DNA of 64,000 nucleotides. Source: CAYTGM01 sp964437365 (GTDB taxonomy: Bacteria; Sumerlaeota; Sumerlaeia; SLMS01). The stretch is taken from the NCBI GenBank assembly GCA_964437365.1, contig CAYTGM010000004.1:62001-126000 (forward strand). The letters run 5' to 3'. A model generated the notes under the pieces. It saw only the letters and a list, made by a program, of their open reading frames with translations, made no database searches and was not told the origin of the DNA. A program made the position numbers and the translations under genes. The stretch's first letter is position 1, and each line of letters opens with the position of its first letter. This document shows positions 35,101-43,106 of the stretch, piece after piece.

Positions 35101-35388
35101 CGATCTGTCCGCCACACTTGGGATCTCCAAAAGCTGGCAAAAGAGTTGAGCAGGCGAGAAAGCAAGTGGAGGGGAACAGGGCGATCCAGATATGAAGAAG
35201 GGTCGAGCGCAGACCTTAGAGACTTAGCAGCGCTATCGAAGTATAAGCCATTACAAAAAGAAATTCTCGTGGTCCAGCCGGGTATTCAGAAGGCAGCCGT
35301 GACGGATGCTCAGAGCACGATATTGAATAACGCTAAATCGTACATCAAAGAGACTTGTGAAGCCGAATTTAAAGTGTGGTGCAGTTAG
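32110..35388 (+). CDS. DEAH-box superfamily 2 helicase with nuclease-like C-terminus
   Basis: This 1092-aa protein has a superfamily 2 motor: Walker A LPTGTGKT (Lys171), DEAH at 276-279 in FLDEAHHVA, motif III QFTATPF, and MLSEGFDLP plus QFIGRFTRS (motifs V/VI) near 440-480, as in Res/type III-like helicases. The C-terminal third carries GEVADLVALRE (about 949-959) followed by LRFLHCKFSHG with Lys975. This spacing of acidic residues before a beta strand ending in xCK resembles a degenerate PD-(D/E)xK nuclease. It would translocate on and possibly cut nucleic acid. Strong GGAGG site before the ATG. The helicase is certain; the nuclease is a hypothesis. Confidence 0.85.
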   Translation: MPDAAANFIQSFPACVAEKSYYCGKVFHQVMPSRRTDGITENMVNPTPRRVVYSYVIPDAETLGVTESRTCPQVNQCNGLFWQGDKKSKWLHHDGLDAFESAWEAGQQNEYVNQIRRSWFDGFFYRESRSIDGNESPGLRPPQLGSLHALMASFKSGEKLSTVVLPTGTGKTECMLSALVAGEFERLLVIVPSRSLKTQTFKKFLGLGLLPALGLVSSNVKTPVVGVIEKRPRGVADLEMLRHCNVVVANIGSITGGTATSLGSPMSSMFSHLFLDEAHHVAANSWKEFREHFLQANKPVVQFTATPFREDDRVIDGRVIYSYPLADAQQDGYFKPIRFEGVFETDRDRGDAAIARRAIARLRADLRADHDHILMVRAGNKSRAENLFSLYQGMAADLFPQLVHSEVKDVDGRIREIIRGNHRIVVAVNMLSEGFDLPQLKIAALHDRHKSLTVTLQFIGRFTRSAGASLGGATVIANTGDDSVTDSLQRLYEEDSDWDEVVSNLSFDRVEQQRTLLDFLRNMDPLETPSQNADSLKISISSIRPKESCIVYSATMFTPEQFYRGVEKPHQIHQAWLANDRSTLVFTTYVQQSPQWTNTGTLKDDQWHVFILHFDDQKQLLYLHTSEKGRLHFPLALAVTNGTAQSFSSSEIFRCLGRMNRLLFTQVGLMKAGRRNLRYTMYTGADVEQALTPEIRQNSTQSNVFGSGFENGQPTSYGASAKGKIWSRGQGSLAALVDWMKTTGEKLLDTSINTEVIIDNVLIPTRVDTFPEARLILAEWPDELLRKVQDTVSIIQGDLEVKIWETEFEVPTVNTEKDTVQIRLKTAEIVIPLILKIEGQNGFEFTCSSNSDVDLRVGSRRRRLVDYLNDYPLVLRYVTGAELHGCEYIEVTYQQERLADDDLVKLDWTGIDIKKESIYKSGVRRSDCVQQKALDRCRQEGFTLIFNDDDAGEVADLVALREDTDAIILRFLHCKFSHGTDPGERIADAVEVSSQAIRSVRHTWDLQKLAKELSRRESKWRGTGRSRYEEGSSADLRDLAALSKYKPLQKEILVVQPGIQKAAVTDAQSTILNNAKSYIKETCEAEFKVWCS

Positions 35389-35403
35389 AATGAGGATTTT
35401 GAA

Positions 35404-37035
35404 ATGATAACTTCCCTCGAAATCGAGAACTTCAAAGCCATTGGCTCACCAGGCGTGCGTATAGATATAAAGCCGATCACGCTGCTCTTTGGGCCGAATA
35501 GCTCCGGAAAAAGCACGATATACCACGCCCTCTTATACCTGCGTAATCTAATTGAACATGACAATAGAGAGCTAATAGAGACAGAGTCGTCCCTCGGGTC
35601 GCTTGACTTCGGTGGGTTCAGGAGACTCGTTCACCAACATGTGTTGGACAAAACGATCAGGATTAAAGCCACACATTCAAATCCAACTCAGCCATTCAGC
35701 TATCTTTGGGGTCAGATACTTCAGGAAGATGAAGTTTTACAGAATATATTCGAAGAGTCTGAAATACCAAAGGACTTCATCGAGTCGTACGGAATGGAAG
35801 TCGAGGTCAAATGGAGTCACTTACTCGAAAAACCATACATAGCAACCTTCCGCACCTACATTAACGATTTGAAGTGTGCGGAAATTGTCGGAGACCCAGA
35901 GAATCGTCATATCCGTTTCAATTCATTTAATTTATCTGAAGTCTTTGAGGGATTCTTGAAGAAGCATGATCAAGAAGGGCTTGCGCGTTCTTACTTTGAG
36001 ACTTTCGAAGAAGCCATTCAAGTAAAGGACATTATCCCAAAGCTCGGAATTCTTTTACCTGGAATGAAAAATAGAGTCATACCGAACCCAGAATCCTTTG
36101 AAGTAAATGAACTTCTAAAGGGATCATTCTTTAGCGAATACATGGATTCTGATGAAGTTGATCAATTTACTCGTGTCGTAACAAACACAGTGATCGGCCC
36201 CGTCTACGAGACTTGGGAGTACCTGAAAGATTTCAAGCACATTGGTCCAATTCGCAAGGTACCTGACCGTGACTTCACGTTAATTGCCAACAAGAACGAG
36301 CTATCCTGGTACCATGGCTTGGCAGCGTGGAAGGCGCTTCTCACCGGTGATAGAGAACTTGTAGATGATATATCATTGTGGTTAAGCGGTGAGGAACGAC
36401 TCAACGCTGGTTGTGCTGTTAGAACTGTCATTACAAGAGAGGTGGAGGAGGATCTAAGCATTGCAAGACTACTTAACGGAACTGATCAAGATTTAGACAA
36501 CATCACTAAGTCTCTGAAGGAAGCAGTAAAGAAAAGTAAGGTTGTTTTTCATGACAATTCGAAACAATTGGATCTCGCACCATCCGAGGTTGGCATAGGG
36601 ATTTCTCAACTGCTACCAGTTGTTGTGGCATCACTCGACCGAAGAGTGGGTCTGGTGATGGTTGAACAACCAGAATTGCATATTCACCCTGCCGTTCAGG
36701 TTGGCCTTGGAGATCTCTTCATAGAAGCAATCAATCGTGAAGATCCTGATATTCAGGACCTCTCCTTCGATTACAAGAAAACGCTTATAATTGAAACGCA
36801 TAGCGAACATCTCATGTTGAGACTTTTGAGACGCATAGAAGAAACCACAGAAGAGGAACTCCCCCCTCATGTTCAGTCGTTTACACCTGATGAAATTTCC
36901 GTCAATTATCTGGATACATGTAATGAAGCTCAATGCTTACGAGTGACCCCTCTTCGTATAGATGAAACAGGCGAGTTTATTGACAGGTGGCCTCAAGGGT
37001 TCTTTGACGAGAGAGGGGATGAGCTGTTCCGATGA
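35404..37035 (+). CDS. AAA ATPase of the DUF3696 family
   Basis: This 543-aa SMC/OLD-like ATPase opens with LEIENFKAIG and Walker A GPNSSGKST (30-38, Lys36). A long middle region (about 60-390) replaces the coiled coil of larger relatives. The signature GIGISQLLPVV near 399-409 is followed by Walker B MVEQPELHIHP (Glu421, Glu424; His426 and His428) and the ETHSEHL D-loop region. The C-terminal YLDT...RWPQGFFDERGDELF is characteristic of DUF3696. There is no TOPRIM nuclease domain as in OLD, so catalysis of DNA damage would come from the partner encoded next, whose start overlaps this stop by 4 bp. Base composition looks more AT-rich than the hsd genes. Confidence 0.88.
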   Translation: MITSLEIENFKAIGSPGVRIDIKPITLLFGPNSSGKSTIYHALLYLRNLIEHDNRELIETESSLGSLDFGGFRRLVHQHVLDKTIRIKATHSNPTQPFSYLWGQILQEDEVLQNIFEESEIPKDFIESYGMEVEVKWSHLLEKPYIATFRTYINDLKCAEIVGDPENRHIRFNSFNLSEVFEGFLKKHDQEGLARSYFETFEEAIQVKDIIPKLGILLPGMKNRVIPNPESFEVNELLKGSFFSEYMDSDEVDQFTRVVTNTVIGPVYETWEYLKDFKHIGPIRKVPDRDFTLIANKNELSWYHGLAAWKALLTGDRELVDDISLWLSGEERLNAGCAVRTVITREVEEDLSIARLLNGTDQDLDNITKSLKEAVKKSKVVFHDNSKQLDLAPSEVGIGISQLLPVVVASLDRRVGLVMVEQPELHIHPAVQVGLGDLFIEAINREDPDIQDLSFDYKKTLIIETHSEHLMLRLLRRIEETTEEELPPHVQSFTPDEISVNYLDTCNEAQCLRVTPLRIDETGEFIDRWPQGFFDERGDELFR

Positions 37036-38006
37036 TCAAAGAGTACGCACTAGATCCGAATATCTCTTTCACACTCGATAAGATCAGGTATTATCTTGAA
37101 AAATTTGGATATGAGAAGGGTAGACTTATATCTCGTTATCCAAAAGATTGGAGGAAAACATTCAAAGAGAATCTAAAGAAAACTATGGCCGACAGAGAGT
37201 ACAAGAGAGCGGAAATCTTACTTGATCGCCGCCTTAGTGACATTATCTGGGATACAAAGCGTCGTGGGTTCGATAGGGAATTAGGTTGGCTTGAGAATGC
37301 TGAAAGAGAACATGAATCTAAGCCATTCTCAGCAATAATCTCGGACTCGAATCCATCTGCTTCAGAGGATGTTATTATTGATGAAGAGGTTGACGAGGAT
37401 CATCCTAAGTTCCGCGTGCCAAGTCGACGACAAGTTAAGAGAACCCCTCAAGAGATCTCGAAGTATTTATCCCCGATTCTGAAAAAATCGAAACGCCTTT
37501 TGCTCATCGACCCATATTTTGAACCCAAGCCTTGCATAGTGAAAGGTCCCCAGCCATTTACATCTACCCGATGGATCTCTCCGCTAATTGGTTTTTTGAC
37601 TTTGGTGAAGTCTGATTGCAAAGTGGAGTACCATACTCTGTTGCATTCTAAGAGACCCTTTGAGGAATCAGAATGGGAGAAGCAATGCACAATAGAGCTT
37701 CCCGAGCTATTGCCGATGAATAGCAGCTTAAGTATACATCTTTGGGAATTAAAAGATGGTCAAAGACAATTCCATGATAGAAACATAGCCACGGACGAGT
37801 GCGCGATGATAGTGGACCCAGGGCTTGATGCAAGCAAGCACACTGCACATGAGGTATTCGAAGTTACATTTCTTGGAACACAAGACAAAGACGAACTGCT
37901 AGAAAGGTTTGAAGAGAAGAAAAGTCCCTACAAACTAGTTACCAAGAAAATCGTAAAGGGGACAGGTGAATGCCTCACCCCTAAGTTCTTGGAGTCGTTT
38001 CAGTAG
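37032..38006 (+). CDS. putative PLD/MIT_C-like effector paired with the ATPase
   Basis: This 324-aa protein has a basic helical N-terminal half (about 1-100), an acidic linker (EDVIIDEEVDEDHP near 116-129) and a C-terminal alpha/beta half with LLLIDPYF (157-163) and FHDRNIATDECAMIVDPGLD (247-266). The HDR...TD...GLD arrangement resembles the phospholipase-D-like fold of the MIT_C domain family, where His248, Asp249 and Arg250 would lie in the active cleft. It could be a nuclease or phosphodiesterase used as toxic effector. The gene overlaps the ATPase gene by 4 bp, a typical sensor-effector pair layout. The fold is an inference from one motif. Confidence 0.6.
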   Translation: MIKEYALDPNISFTLDKIRYYLEKFGYEKGRLISRYPKDWRKTFKENLKKTMADREYKRAEILLDRRLSDIIWDTKRRGFDRELGWLENAEREHESKPFSAIISDSNPSASEDVIIDEEVDEDHPKFRVPSRRQVKRTPQEISKYLSPILKKSKRLLLIDPYFEPKPCIVKGPQPFTSTRWISPLIGFLTLVKSDCKVEYHTLLHSKRPFEESEWEKQCTIELPELLPMNSSLSIHLWELKDGQRQFHDRNIATDECAMIVDPGLDASKHTAHEVFEVTFLGTQDKDELLERFEEKKSPYKLVTKKIVKGTGECLTPKFLESFQ

Positions 38007-38139
38007 GCTGAAACTCTCCTTTCGATGTTTGAAATCCTTGAAACAAGTCTAGAGGCTGGCTAATCTGTACTTTCACAACCCTTGTATCAAAGTAGTTTCT
38101 CACTTAATGACCTCTTTGTTCCGATATATCATTGGCTAC

Positions 38140-38161
38140 TACTGACCCAATACTGACCCAG
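38140..38161. repeat. tandem 11-bp motif at the right end (arm-type site candidate)
   Basis: TACTGACCCAA (38140-38150) and TACTGACCCAG (38151-38161) are head-to-tail and in the same orientation as the pair at 19296-19317. They lie 62 bp inside the right attachment repeat. Presence at both ends suggests recombinase or accessory-factor arm binding. Confidence 0.8.
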
Positions 38162-38223
38162 CGCAAATCAAACAGATACTGCAAACCGGAGGACCTTTGC
38201 ATATCGTTGATATAATTAGATTT

Positions 38224-38303
<80 letters not shown>

Positions 38304-38440
38304 GCAAGACGCTCCGGAGTGATCTCCGGGGTCGGGAAGTCAACGGCAGTCACCTCCTCGCTGTCAAAAGGAAACTGCAATTCCCGCAAAAAAATGCTTC
38401 CCACCCCCATTAAAGCCTGTAAAACAAGCCTGAAAAGGCC

Positions 38441-39736
38441 TCAAAGATCTGCGGGGAGCTCGCCAGACTTCTTGAACTCTAACATCACTGGCCAGGCCTC
38501 GATCACCCTGTCGATGACCTCTTGCCGACCCTCCTGCTCGTCTTCGCTCCAGCAGTGAGTCAGAACCTTCTCAATAAACTCGCTTGAAACCTTCGACAAA
38601 TCTTCGGGAACAGTATCCCTGATGGGCAGCTCTCCTGGCTCGCGACGCAGGAAAAAGGCAACGGCTGCGGCAGCTCCGACGGCCATACGTTTCGGAGCCC
38701 CCCCCTGGCTCAGACAAAGTCTCATGGTTCCGATCAGTCGATCATTCCAACCCAGCTTACGTCTGGGATCTCTCGCGACGCGTTCGACAAGATCAAAGAG
38801 TAATGGATTCGTCATCCGCTTGAGGAGATCATCGGCGTATCCCTTGAAACCTTCATTCGTAAAGAGCGGATCATTCAGATGGTTCCATTTCTTAACAAGC
38901 CCGCCACCAGACTCTTCATAAAATGCCGTTCTTGCAAACTCCATGAGAGCTGAATCTTCACGAGCATCAGAAATGGCTGTATATCCGCGCAAGTCAGATA
39001 GATACGCTATAAGCGCATGAATGGCATTATGGCCGTATAGCTTAGCCTCTTCAAATGGATAGAGATCATCCTTCTCTTCGAAGACTCGAATTCCTCGTTG
39101 ATAGTCTTCTGCTTTGATCGATGTGATCAGGATGCGGTTGAAGTCTTCAACCAGGATCGCCCGGTCCTTTCCCTCAAGAATACGTTGAAGCTTGAGTCGT
39201 TCAATATCTTCAAAGTCATCGATAACGCCGCTCATCTTACCAACGACGGTATTTAATGTCTGAAAGAAACTTTTCGCTTCTGGAGTGAGAAGTGGATAGA
39301 GTTTTTCTTCCAGGATTTCAGCAGCGTGATTATTGTTTTCTGCTGTATAGAGGCAGGTTGAGAACTGCTCTTTGCGACTCTTTAGACCTTCTGCGATTAA
39401 TTCAACGACAGAGGGATTGCCTTTGTCGAAGATATTAACAGAGGGAAGTGCTGTGGCCATTTCTGGCGATTCAGCAACCGCCTGGACGATTTTTTCTTTA
39501 TCTTCTTTGACAGTTGGGTTGTATATCTCAACTCCCTCGATTTTGATCTGGGCGATTTCTCCTTCGCGGGCAATGTTCACATAGAAAGCGCCGTCATTGC
39601 GTTGCAGGAGATCGACCATCTTTGCGTCGATTTCGGAGATAACGTACCGATCAAAGTTTCCGGAAAGCCAGGCCTCTGTTAAAAAAAGGCCCGATTGTAT
39701 CGGGCCAAAACCGAAGCCTACAAATGTTCTCTTCAT
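38441..39736 (-). CDS. mannitol dehydrogenase family protein (mannitol-1-phosphate 5-dehydrogenase-like)
   Basis: The start at ATG 39736 follows a GAGAGA site; a TTG at 39748 is less likely. The 431-aa enzyme belongs to the long-chain polyol dehydrogenases: the NAD-binding GFGFGPIQSG lies at the N-terminus, then AENNNHAAE, VGKMSGVI and LVEDFNRI, and the active-site KLYGHNAIHALIAYL (Lys, Asn and His of the K-x4-N-x2-H motif). It would oxidise a sugar alcohol or its phosphate to the ketose in the cytosol. Spacing of 30 bp from the upstream dehydrogenase gene suggests one operon. The precise substrate is not clear. Its first codons form a strong terminator-like hairpin. Confidence 0.85.
   Translation of the reverse strand: MKRTFVGFGFGPIQSGLFLTEAWLSGNFDRYVISEIDAKMVDLLQRNDGAFYVNIAREGEIAQIKIEGVEIYNPTVKEDKEKIVQAVAESPEMATALPSVNIFDKGNPSVVELIAEGLKSRKEQFSTCLYTAENNNHAAEILEEKLYPLLTPEAKSFFQTLNTVVGKMSGVIDDFEDIERLKLQRILEGKDRAILVEDFNRILITSIKAEDYQRGIRVFEEKDDLYPFEEAKLYGHNAIHALIAYLSDLRGYTAISDAREDSALMEFARTAFYEESGGGLVKKWNHLNDPLFTNEGFKGYADDLLKRMTNPLLFDLVERVARDPRRKLGWNDRLIGTMRLCLSQGGAPKRMAVGAAAAVAFFLRREPGELPIRDTVPEDLSKVSSEFIEKVLTHCWSEDEQEGRQEVIDRVIEAWPVMLEFKKSGELPADL
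39681..39706 (-). terminator. terminator-like hairpin inside the start of the polyol dehydrogenase gene
   Basis: On the minus strand GGCCCGAT, loop ACA and ATCGGGCC form a perfect 8-bp GC-rich stem followed by seven T residues, starting 30 nt after the ATG at 39736. The codons encode the conserved GPIQSGLFL segment. It has all features of an intrinsic terminator and may attenuate the gene, unless covering ribosomes prevent folding. Confidence 0.65.
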
Positions 39737-39765
39737 TGATTCTCTCAATCCCAGAAGTTTCGTCC

Positions 39766-41460
39766 TTAAGGCTTGTAACTTCCTCCCACCTTGAGAAGCT
39801 CCTGTTCAGCCGCGGGGCACCATTGACCATCTTCGAGTGCAGCTGCAACGGATGGAAGTTTCTCTTCCAGCTCATCCAGTCCAATCAAAGGGAGATCGGG
39901 AAGTGATGGATAGACGATAATCTTCCCAGCCATTGTTCTCTCTTCAACAGCTTTGATTCCATCTATCGCACCGGCCAGACCGGAAACTGCATCAACCGAT
40001 GAGTTTGTATTCAGGCTGCCTTCCGTTACTTTGTTCAGGACAATTTTCATGTCGTCGATGGTCGAACCACTGGTGCCAAACAGAAAGATACGCTTTTCAA
40101 TAATCGCATCGAGATCCATCGGATGAACGACCGGCGCAGGCACACCAGCAAAGATGTTGATGATCGCTCCGACCTGAGACTGGCTTACCGCTTCCGCAAC
40201 AACCGGCGCGATGGGAGCCATCACAACAATATAGCTAAAGTTACCGACGATTTTTTCCTTTTGAGGGTTAATCGTCTTGAATGTCGCCCGATTTGCCTCG
40301 GCAAATGGCTTGGCTTTCTTCTCGAGCATCTTCAAGCGCGCATCGTCGAAATCAGTACCGACAACATTGATTCCAACACGCCCCGAGCATATATCACGAA
40401 TCACGTGCATTTGCCCCATCGGACCACCGGCGCCAACAATCAGGATTGAATCGCCGTCGCGGACGTCCGAAGAGTTCGGAATGATTGTATAGCTATCCGC
40501 AGCATTGGAAGTTCTAGTACCAACCCAACGTGTATAGCCATAATGTATGCGGCCGACACCAATTGTCACCAGCTCGCCAAATTTCTTGCCGTTGGTGACG
40601 ATATTTGCAATGGCACCAGCATTTAACTTTTCTGAAAGTGTTTCAACAGTAGGTTTGATGCAGCCAAAGTAGACAATATCATCGAAGCCTTCTTTAGGAA
40701 GAGCCGACAGGTCTTCAACATACTCTACCTCAACACCGAGAGCATCCACGGCTTTCTTCTGCTCGTCCGTCACACACTTGGCCGTAATCTTTGCGGGCTT
40801 GCCATCGTGTGAGAAACACTGGTCAACACCTTCCACCTTGTGTCCTTCTTCCGCAACGATCAGCAACTGTCCACCCGCCAGAATACTCTGTCTTTCAGGT
40901 GTAACATAAGAATCTTCCACGCAGGCCCAGGGTTCAACAAGAGCCGCCTGGGAGGCACCGAGCTCATCACTGACAGGAATCAGGTAGCGCTCCCCTGACT
41001 CATCGACAATCACGCGTTCATCAAGAAGTATATACTGCTGCAGGCCACCTTCGAAATTATAGCCAAATGCGCCATTGGAACCGGCAGTTTTCAGGTCACG
41101 AAAGTCTGCCTGTACAAGGCAGCGCTCCCCCACTTTGTAATGCTTCACCTGATCACCAGCAGCAACAACCTTACAGACAACTTCATGTCCGGGGACCGTG
41201 GGCTTGTCATTGGGAACATAGGAAGGAATCTCTTTCAATGCGTCAGGGAGAATTCCCTTCAGGACATCACTCTTTCGAGGATGCTTATCGAACTGAGAGA
41301 GAAGCTTGAGATCAGAAAAACAGAGTCCGACCGCCTGTACTTCCACAAGAATCTGGTGAGGTCCGACCTCGAAAACCGGCTTCTTCTTATTGAGTTCCAG
41401 TTTTCCAGGACCAACCGCCTGAACCGCACTTTGAGTAGTGGGGAAACTTTGAGCTGACAT
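39766..41460 (-). CDS. medium-chain alcohol/polyol dehydrogenase family protein
   Basis: The ATG at 41460 is preceded by AGAAAGG and avoids overlap with the PspC gene; the longer open frame from 41535 is unlikely. The 564-aa protein has a GroES-like N-terminal domain (ILVEVQAVGLCFSDLK, VPGHEVVCKV, VGERCLVQ) and a Rossmann domain with VGAGGPMGQMH. At 564 aa it is much longer than the usual 340-380, because of an extra Rossmann-like segment in the middle (about 210-330). It would oxidise or reduce a sugar alcohol or sugar phosphate with NAD(P)H. It is the gene upstream of the mannitol-dehydrogenase-like enzyme and probably works with it. Confidence 0.8.
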   Translation of the reverse strand: MSAQSFPTTQSAVQAVGPGKLELNKKKPVFEVGPHQILVEVQAVGLCFSDLKLLSQFDKHPRKSDVLKGILPDALKEIPSYVPNDKPTVPGHEVVCKVVAAGDQVKHYKVGERCLVQADFRDLKTAGSNGAFGYNFEGGLQQYILLDERVIVDESGERYLIPVSDELGASQAALVEPWACVEDSYVTPERQSILAGGQLLIVAEEGHKVEGVDQCFSHDGKPAKITAKCVTDEQKKAVDALGVEVEYVEDLSALPKEGFDDIVYFGCIKPTVETLSEKLNAGAIANIVTNGKKFGELVTIGVGRIHYGYTRWVGTRTSNAADSYTIIPNSSDVRDGDSILIVGAGGPMGQMHVIRDICSGRVGINVVGTDFDDARLKMLEKKAKPFAEANRATFKTINPQKEKIVGNFSYIVVMAPIAPVVAEAVSQSQVGAIINIFAGVPAPVVHPMDLDAIIEKRIFLFGTSGSTIDDMKIVLNKVTEGSLNTNSSVDAVSGLAGAIDGIKAVEERTMAGKIIVYPSLPDLPLIGLDELEEKLPSVAAALEDGQWCPAAEQELLKVGGSYKP

Positions 41461-41504
41461 TGATACGACCTTTCTTATGTGATATCTATACTCTGGTTGA
41501 ACAT

Positions 41505-41693
41505 TCACCCGGGTTCTTTTGGCATCAGAATCCAAAGGATGATATACACAATGATTCCCGGGAAAGCTGCGCTAAAGATCGATATAACCACGAATAGAAT
41601 CCTGACAAGAGTAGGATCCCACCCGAGCCACTGCGCGATTCCCCCGCAAACACCGCCTATTAAGTTATGCTGCCTTGACCGATGAAGAGGCAT
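41505..41693 (-). CDS. PspC-domain membrane protein
   Basis: This 62-aa protein consists of one PspC domain: LIGGVCGGIAQWLGWDPTLVR followed by a single hydrophobic helix (ILFVVISIFSAAFPGIIVY) and a short LWILMPKEPG tail. PspC proteins sit in the inner membrane and take part in envelope-stress (phage shock) regulation in several bacteria; in others the role is unknown. AGGAGA precedes the ATG. It lies between the dihydrolipoamide acyltransferase gene and the polyol dehydrogenase, same strand, with short gaps. No pspA is nearby. Confidence 0.9.
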   Translation of the reverse strand: MPLHRSRQHNLIGGVCGGIAQWLGWDPTLVRILFVVISIFSAAFPGIIVYIILWILMPKEPG

Positions 41694-41731
41694 TTTTATC
41701 TCCTCAAAAGATTTTTTTCCGACAGCGGAGC

Positions 41732-42988
41732 TTATACTTCAAGGAGGTGAGGATTCTCCAGCAAATCTTTCAGGCGAGCGCTGAATTGTCCCGCCACCAT
41801 GCCGTCGACAACGCGGTGATCACAGCTTAAGGTCAGAGTCATCGTCTTGCCGATCTTCATCATTCCACCGCGCACAACCACGTTTTCCTTCATAGCACCA
41901 ACTGCCAGAATCGCTGCTTCAGGAGGATTAACGATCGCTGTAAACTCATCAACGCCAAACATACCAAGGTTTGAGATCGTGAAGACACCGGATCCCGCCC
42001 CTTCAACTTTACCGCGGCGAGCAGCCTCAATAATGCGTCGGCTTTCACGACCCAGCGTCGCCAGATCGAGTTGGTCAACGCGGCTTACCACAGGAACAAC
42101 AAGCCCCTGATCAATACCCACGGCAACACCGATGTTCGCGCTTGGATACTCAACATATTCGTTGCCTTCCTGACGAGTTCGGAAAGCAGGGAACTCCATG
42201 AGAGCGCGAGCACAAATGGACATCAGCGCATCGTTGAGGGTAATACCTGTCAGAGGCTTTTGTCTCTGATAAAACTGATAGAGTGGTTCTGCATCAACGG
42301 TCATCTTCACGTAGAAGTGAGGAACGGTCTGCTTGGAAGCCTGAAGGCTCTTTCCAATCGCGTTGCGCATCTTCGAGATAGGCGTTCTGCGAATTTCTCC
42401 AGGTGCTGCTGGAGGTATGGAAAGGACAGGAGCCGGTGCGGCGCCACCACTTGCTGGCAAATCTGAAGAAAGGATACGTCCGTGGGGACCGCTGCCTGCA
42501 GGAAGTTGATTTAGATCAATGCCCTTTTCAGCTGCGATACGCTTTGCGAGAGGACTTGCCTTTATCCGGCCACCATTAGTTGCCGCAGGAACAGGAGATG
42601 AAACCGGAGCTGGTGCTGCAGCCGGTGCAGGCGTCGCCGCTGGAGACTCCTCTTTCTTTGCTTCTGCTTTGGTTGAGGAATCACCTCCACCAAGACCTTC
42701 AGATTTAATATATTCTTCCGCATCTTTGTCATTATCAGCCAATAGAGCAACAGGCGCCTTTACGGCAACAATATCACCCTCTTGTGCCAGCAGTTTGGCA
42801 ATACGCCCGCCGGCTTCCGCCTCGAGCTCCATCGAGGCCTTGTCTGTTTCAATCTCAGCGACGGCCTGTCCTTCCTTAATTTCGTCCCCTTCTTTAACGT
42901 ACCACTGAAGGACCGTGCCTTCTTCCATGGAATTACCGGCCTGGGGCATCAGGATCGGTGTCACTTTGCTGGTAGACTGTTGAGACAT
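41732..42988 (-). CDS. dihydrolipoamide acyltransferase (E2) of a 2-oxoacid dehydrogenase
   Basis: This 418-aa E2 transfers acyl groups from lipoate to coenzyme A in the core of a 2-oxoacid dehydrogenase complex. One lipoyl domain (residues about 8-85; lipoylated Lys in ETDKASME), an Ala/Pro/Lys linker (about 90-135), an E3/E1-binding domain (ASPLAKRIAAEKGI, about 140-175), a second flexible linker and a catalytic domain with GIDQGLVVPVV and DHRVVDG near the C-terminus. It is divergent from the DeoR-type regulator and the fused E1 across a 0.4-kb control region. The E3 subunit is not in the window. Pyruvate and acetoin types cannot be told apart with confidence. Confidence 0.92.
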   Translation of the reverse strand: MSQQSTSKVTPILMPQAGNSMEEGTVLQWYVKEGDEIKEGQAVAEIETDKASMELEAEAGGRIAKLLAQEGDIVAVKAPVALLADNDKDAEEYIKSEGLGGGDSSTKAEAKKEESPAATPAPAAAPAPVSSPVPAATNGGRIKASPLAKRIAAEKGIDLNQLPAGSGPHGRILSSDLPASGGAAPAPVLSIPPAAPGEIRRTPISKMRNAIGKSLQASKQTVPHFYVKMTVDAEPLYQFYQRQKPLTGITLNDALMSICARALMEFPAFRTRQEGNEYVEYPSANIGVAVGIDQGLVVPVVSRVDQLDLATLGRESRRIIEAARRGKVEGAGSGVFTISNLGMFGVDEFTAIVNPPEAAILAVGAMKENVVVRGGMMKIGKTMTLTLSCDHRVVDGMVAGQFSARLKDLLENPHLLEV

Positions 42989-43070
42989 GGTGCGATCTGT
43001 ATCCTTACTTTAATGCTGTATGTTCTACGTTCGATTCATCAATTAAAGAGTGAGTGTGATGGCGGGAGGG

Positions 43071-43106
43071 CCGGCTGAAGCTACCCCCTGTGGTTACTTC
43101 AGCCGG
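43071..43106. repeat. 10-bp inverted repeat in the divergent control region
   Basis: CCGGCTGAAG (43071-43080) and CTTCAGCCGG (43097-43106) pair perfectly around 16 nt that contain a further short ACC/GGT pairing. No T-tract follows on either strand, so it is not an intrinsic terminator. It could be a leader-RNA structure of the E2 transcript. Confidence 0.7.

Noticed and set aside
32110..38006. Identity with DISARM, Hachiman, Gabija or Septu
   Set aside because: A helicase, an ATPase and a PLD-like protein are present, but the DUF1998 protein of DISARM, a DUF1837 protein, a TOPRIM-type OLD nuclease and an HNH partner are not seen. The resemblance is only in general parts.
43071..43106. Intrinsic terminator between E2 and the DeoR-type gene
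   Set aside because: The stem is good but neither strand has a T-tract after it, and it lies in a divergent promoter region where no terminator is needed.
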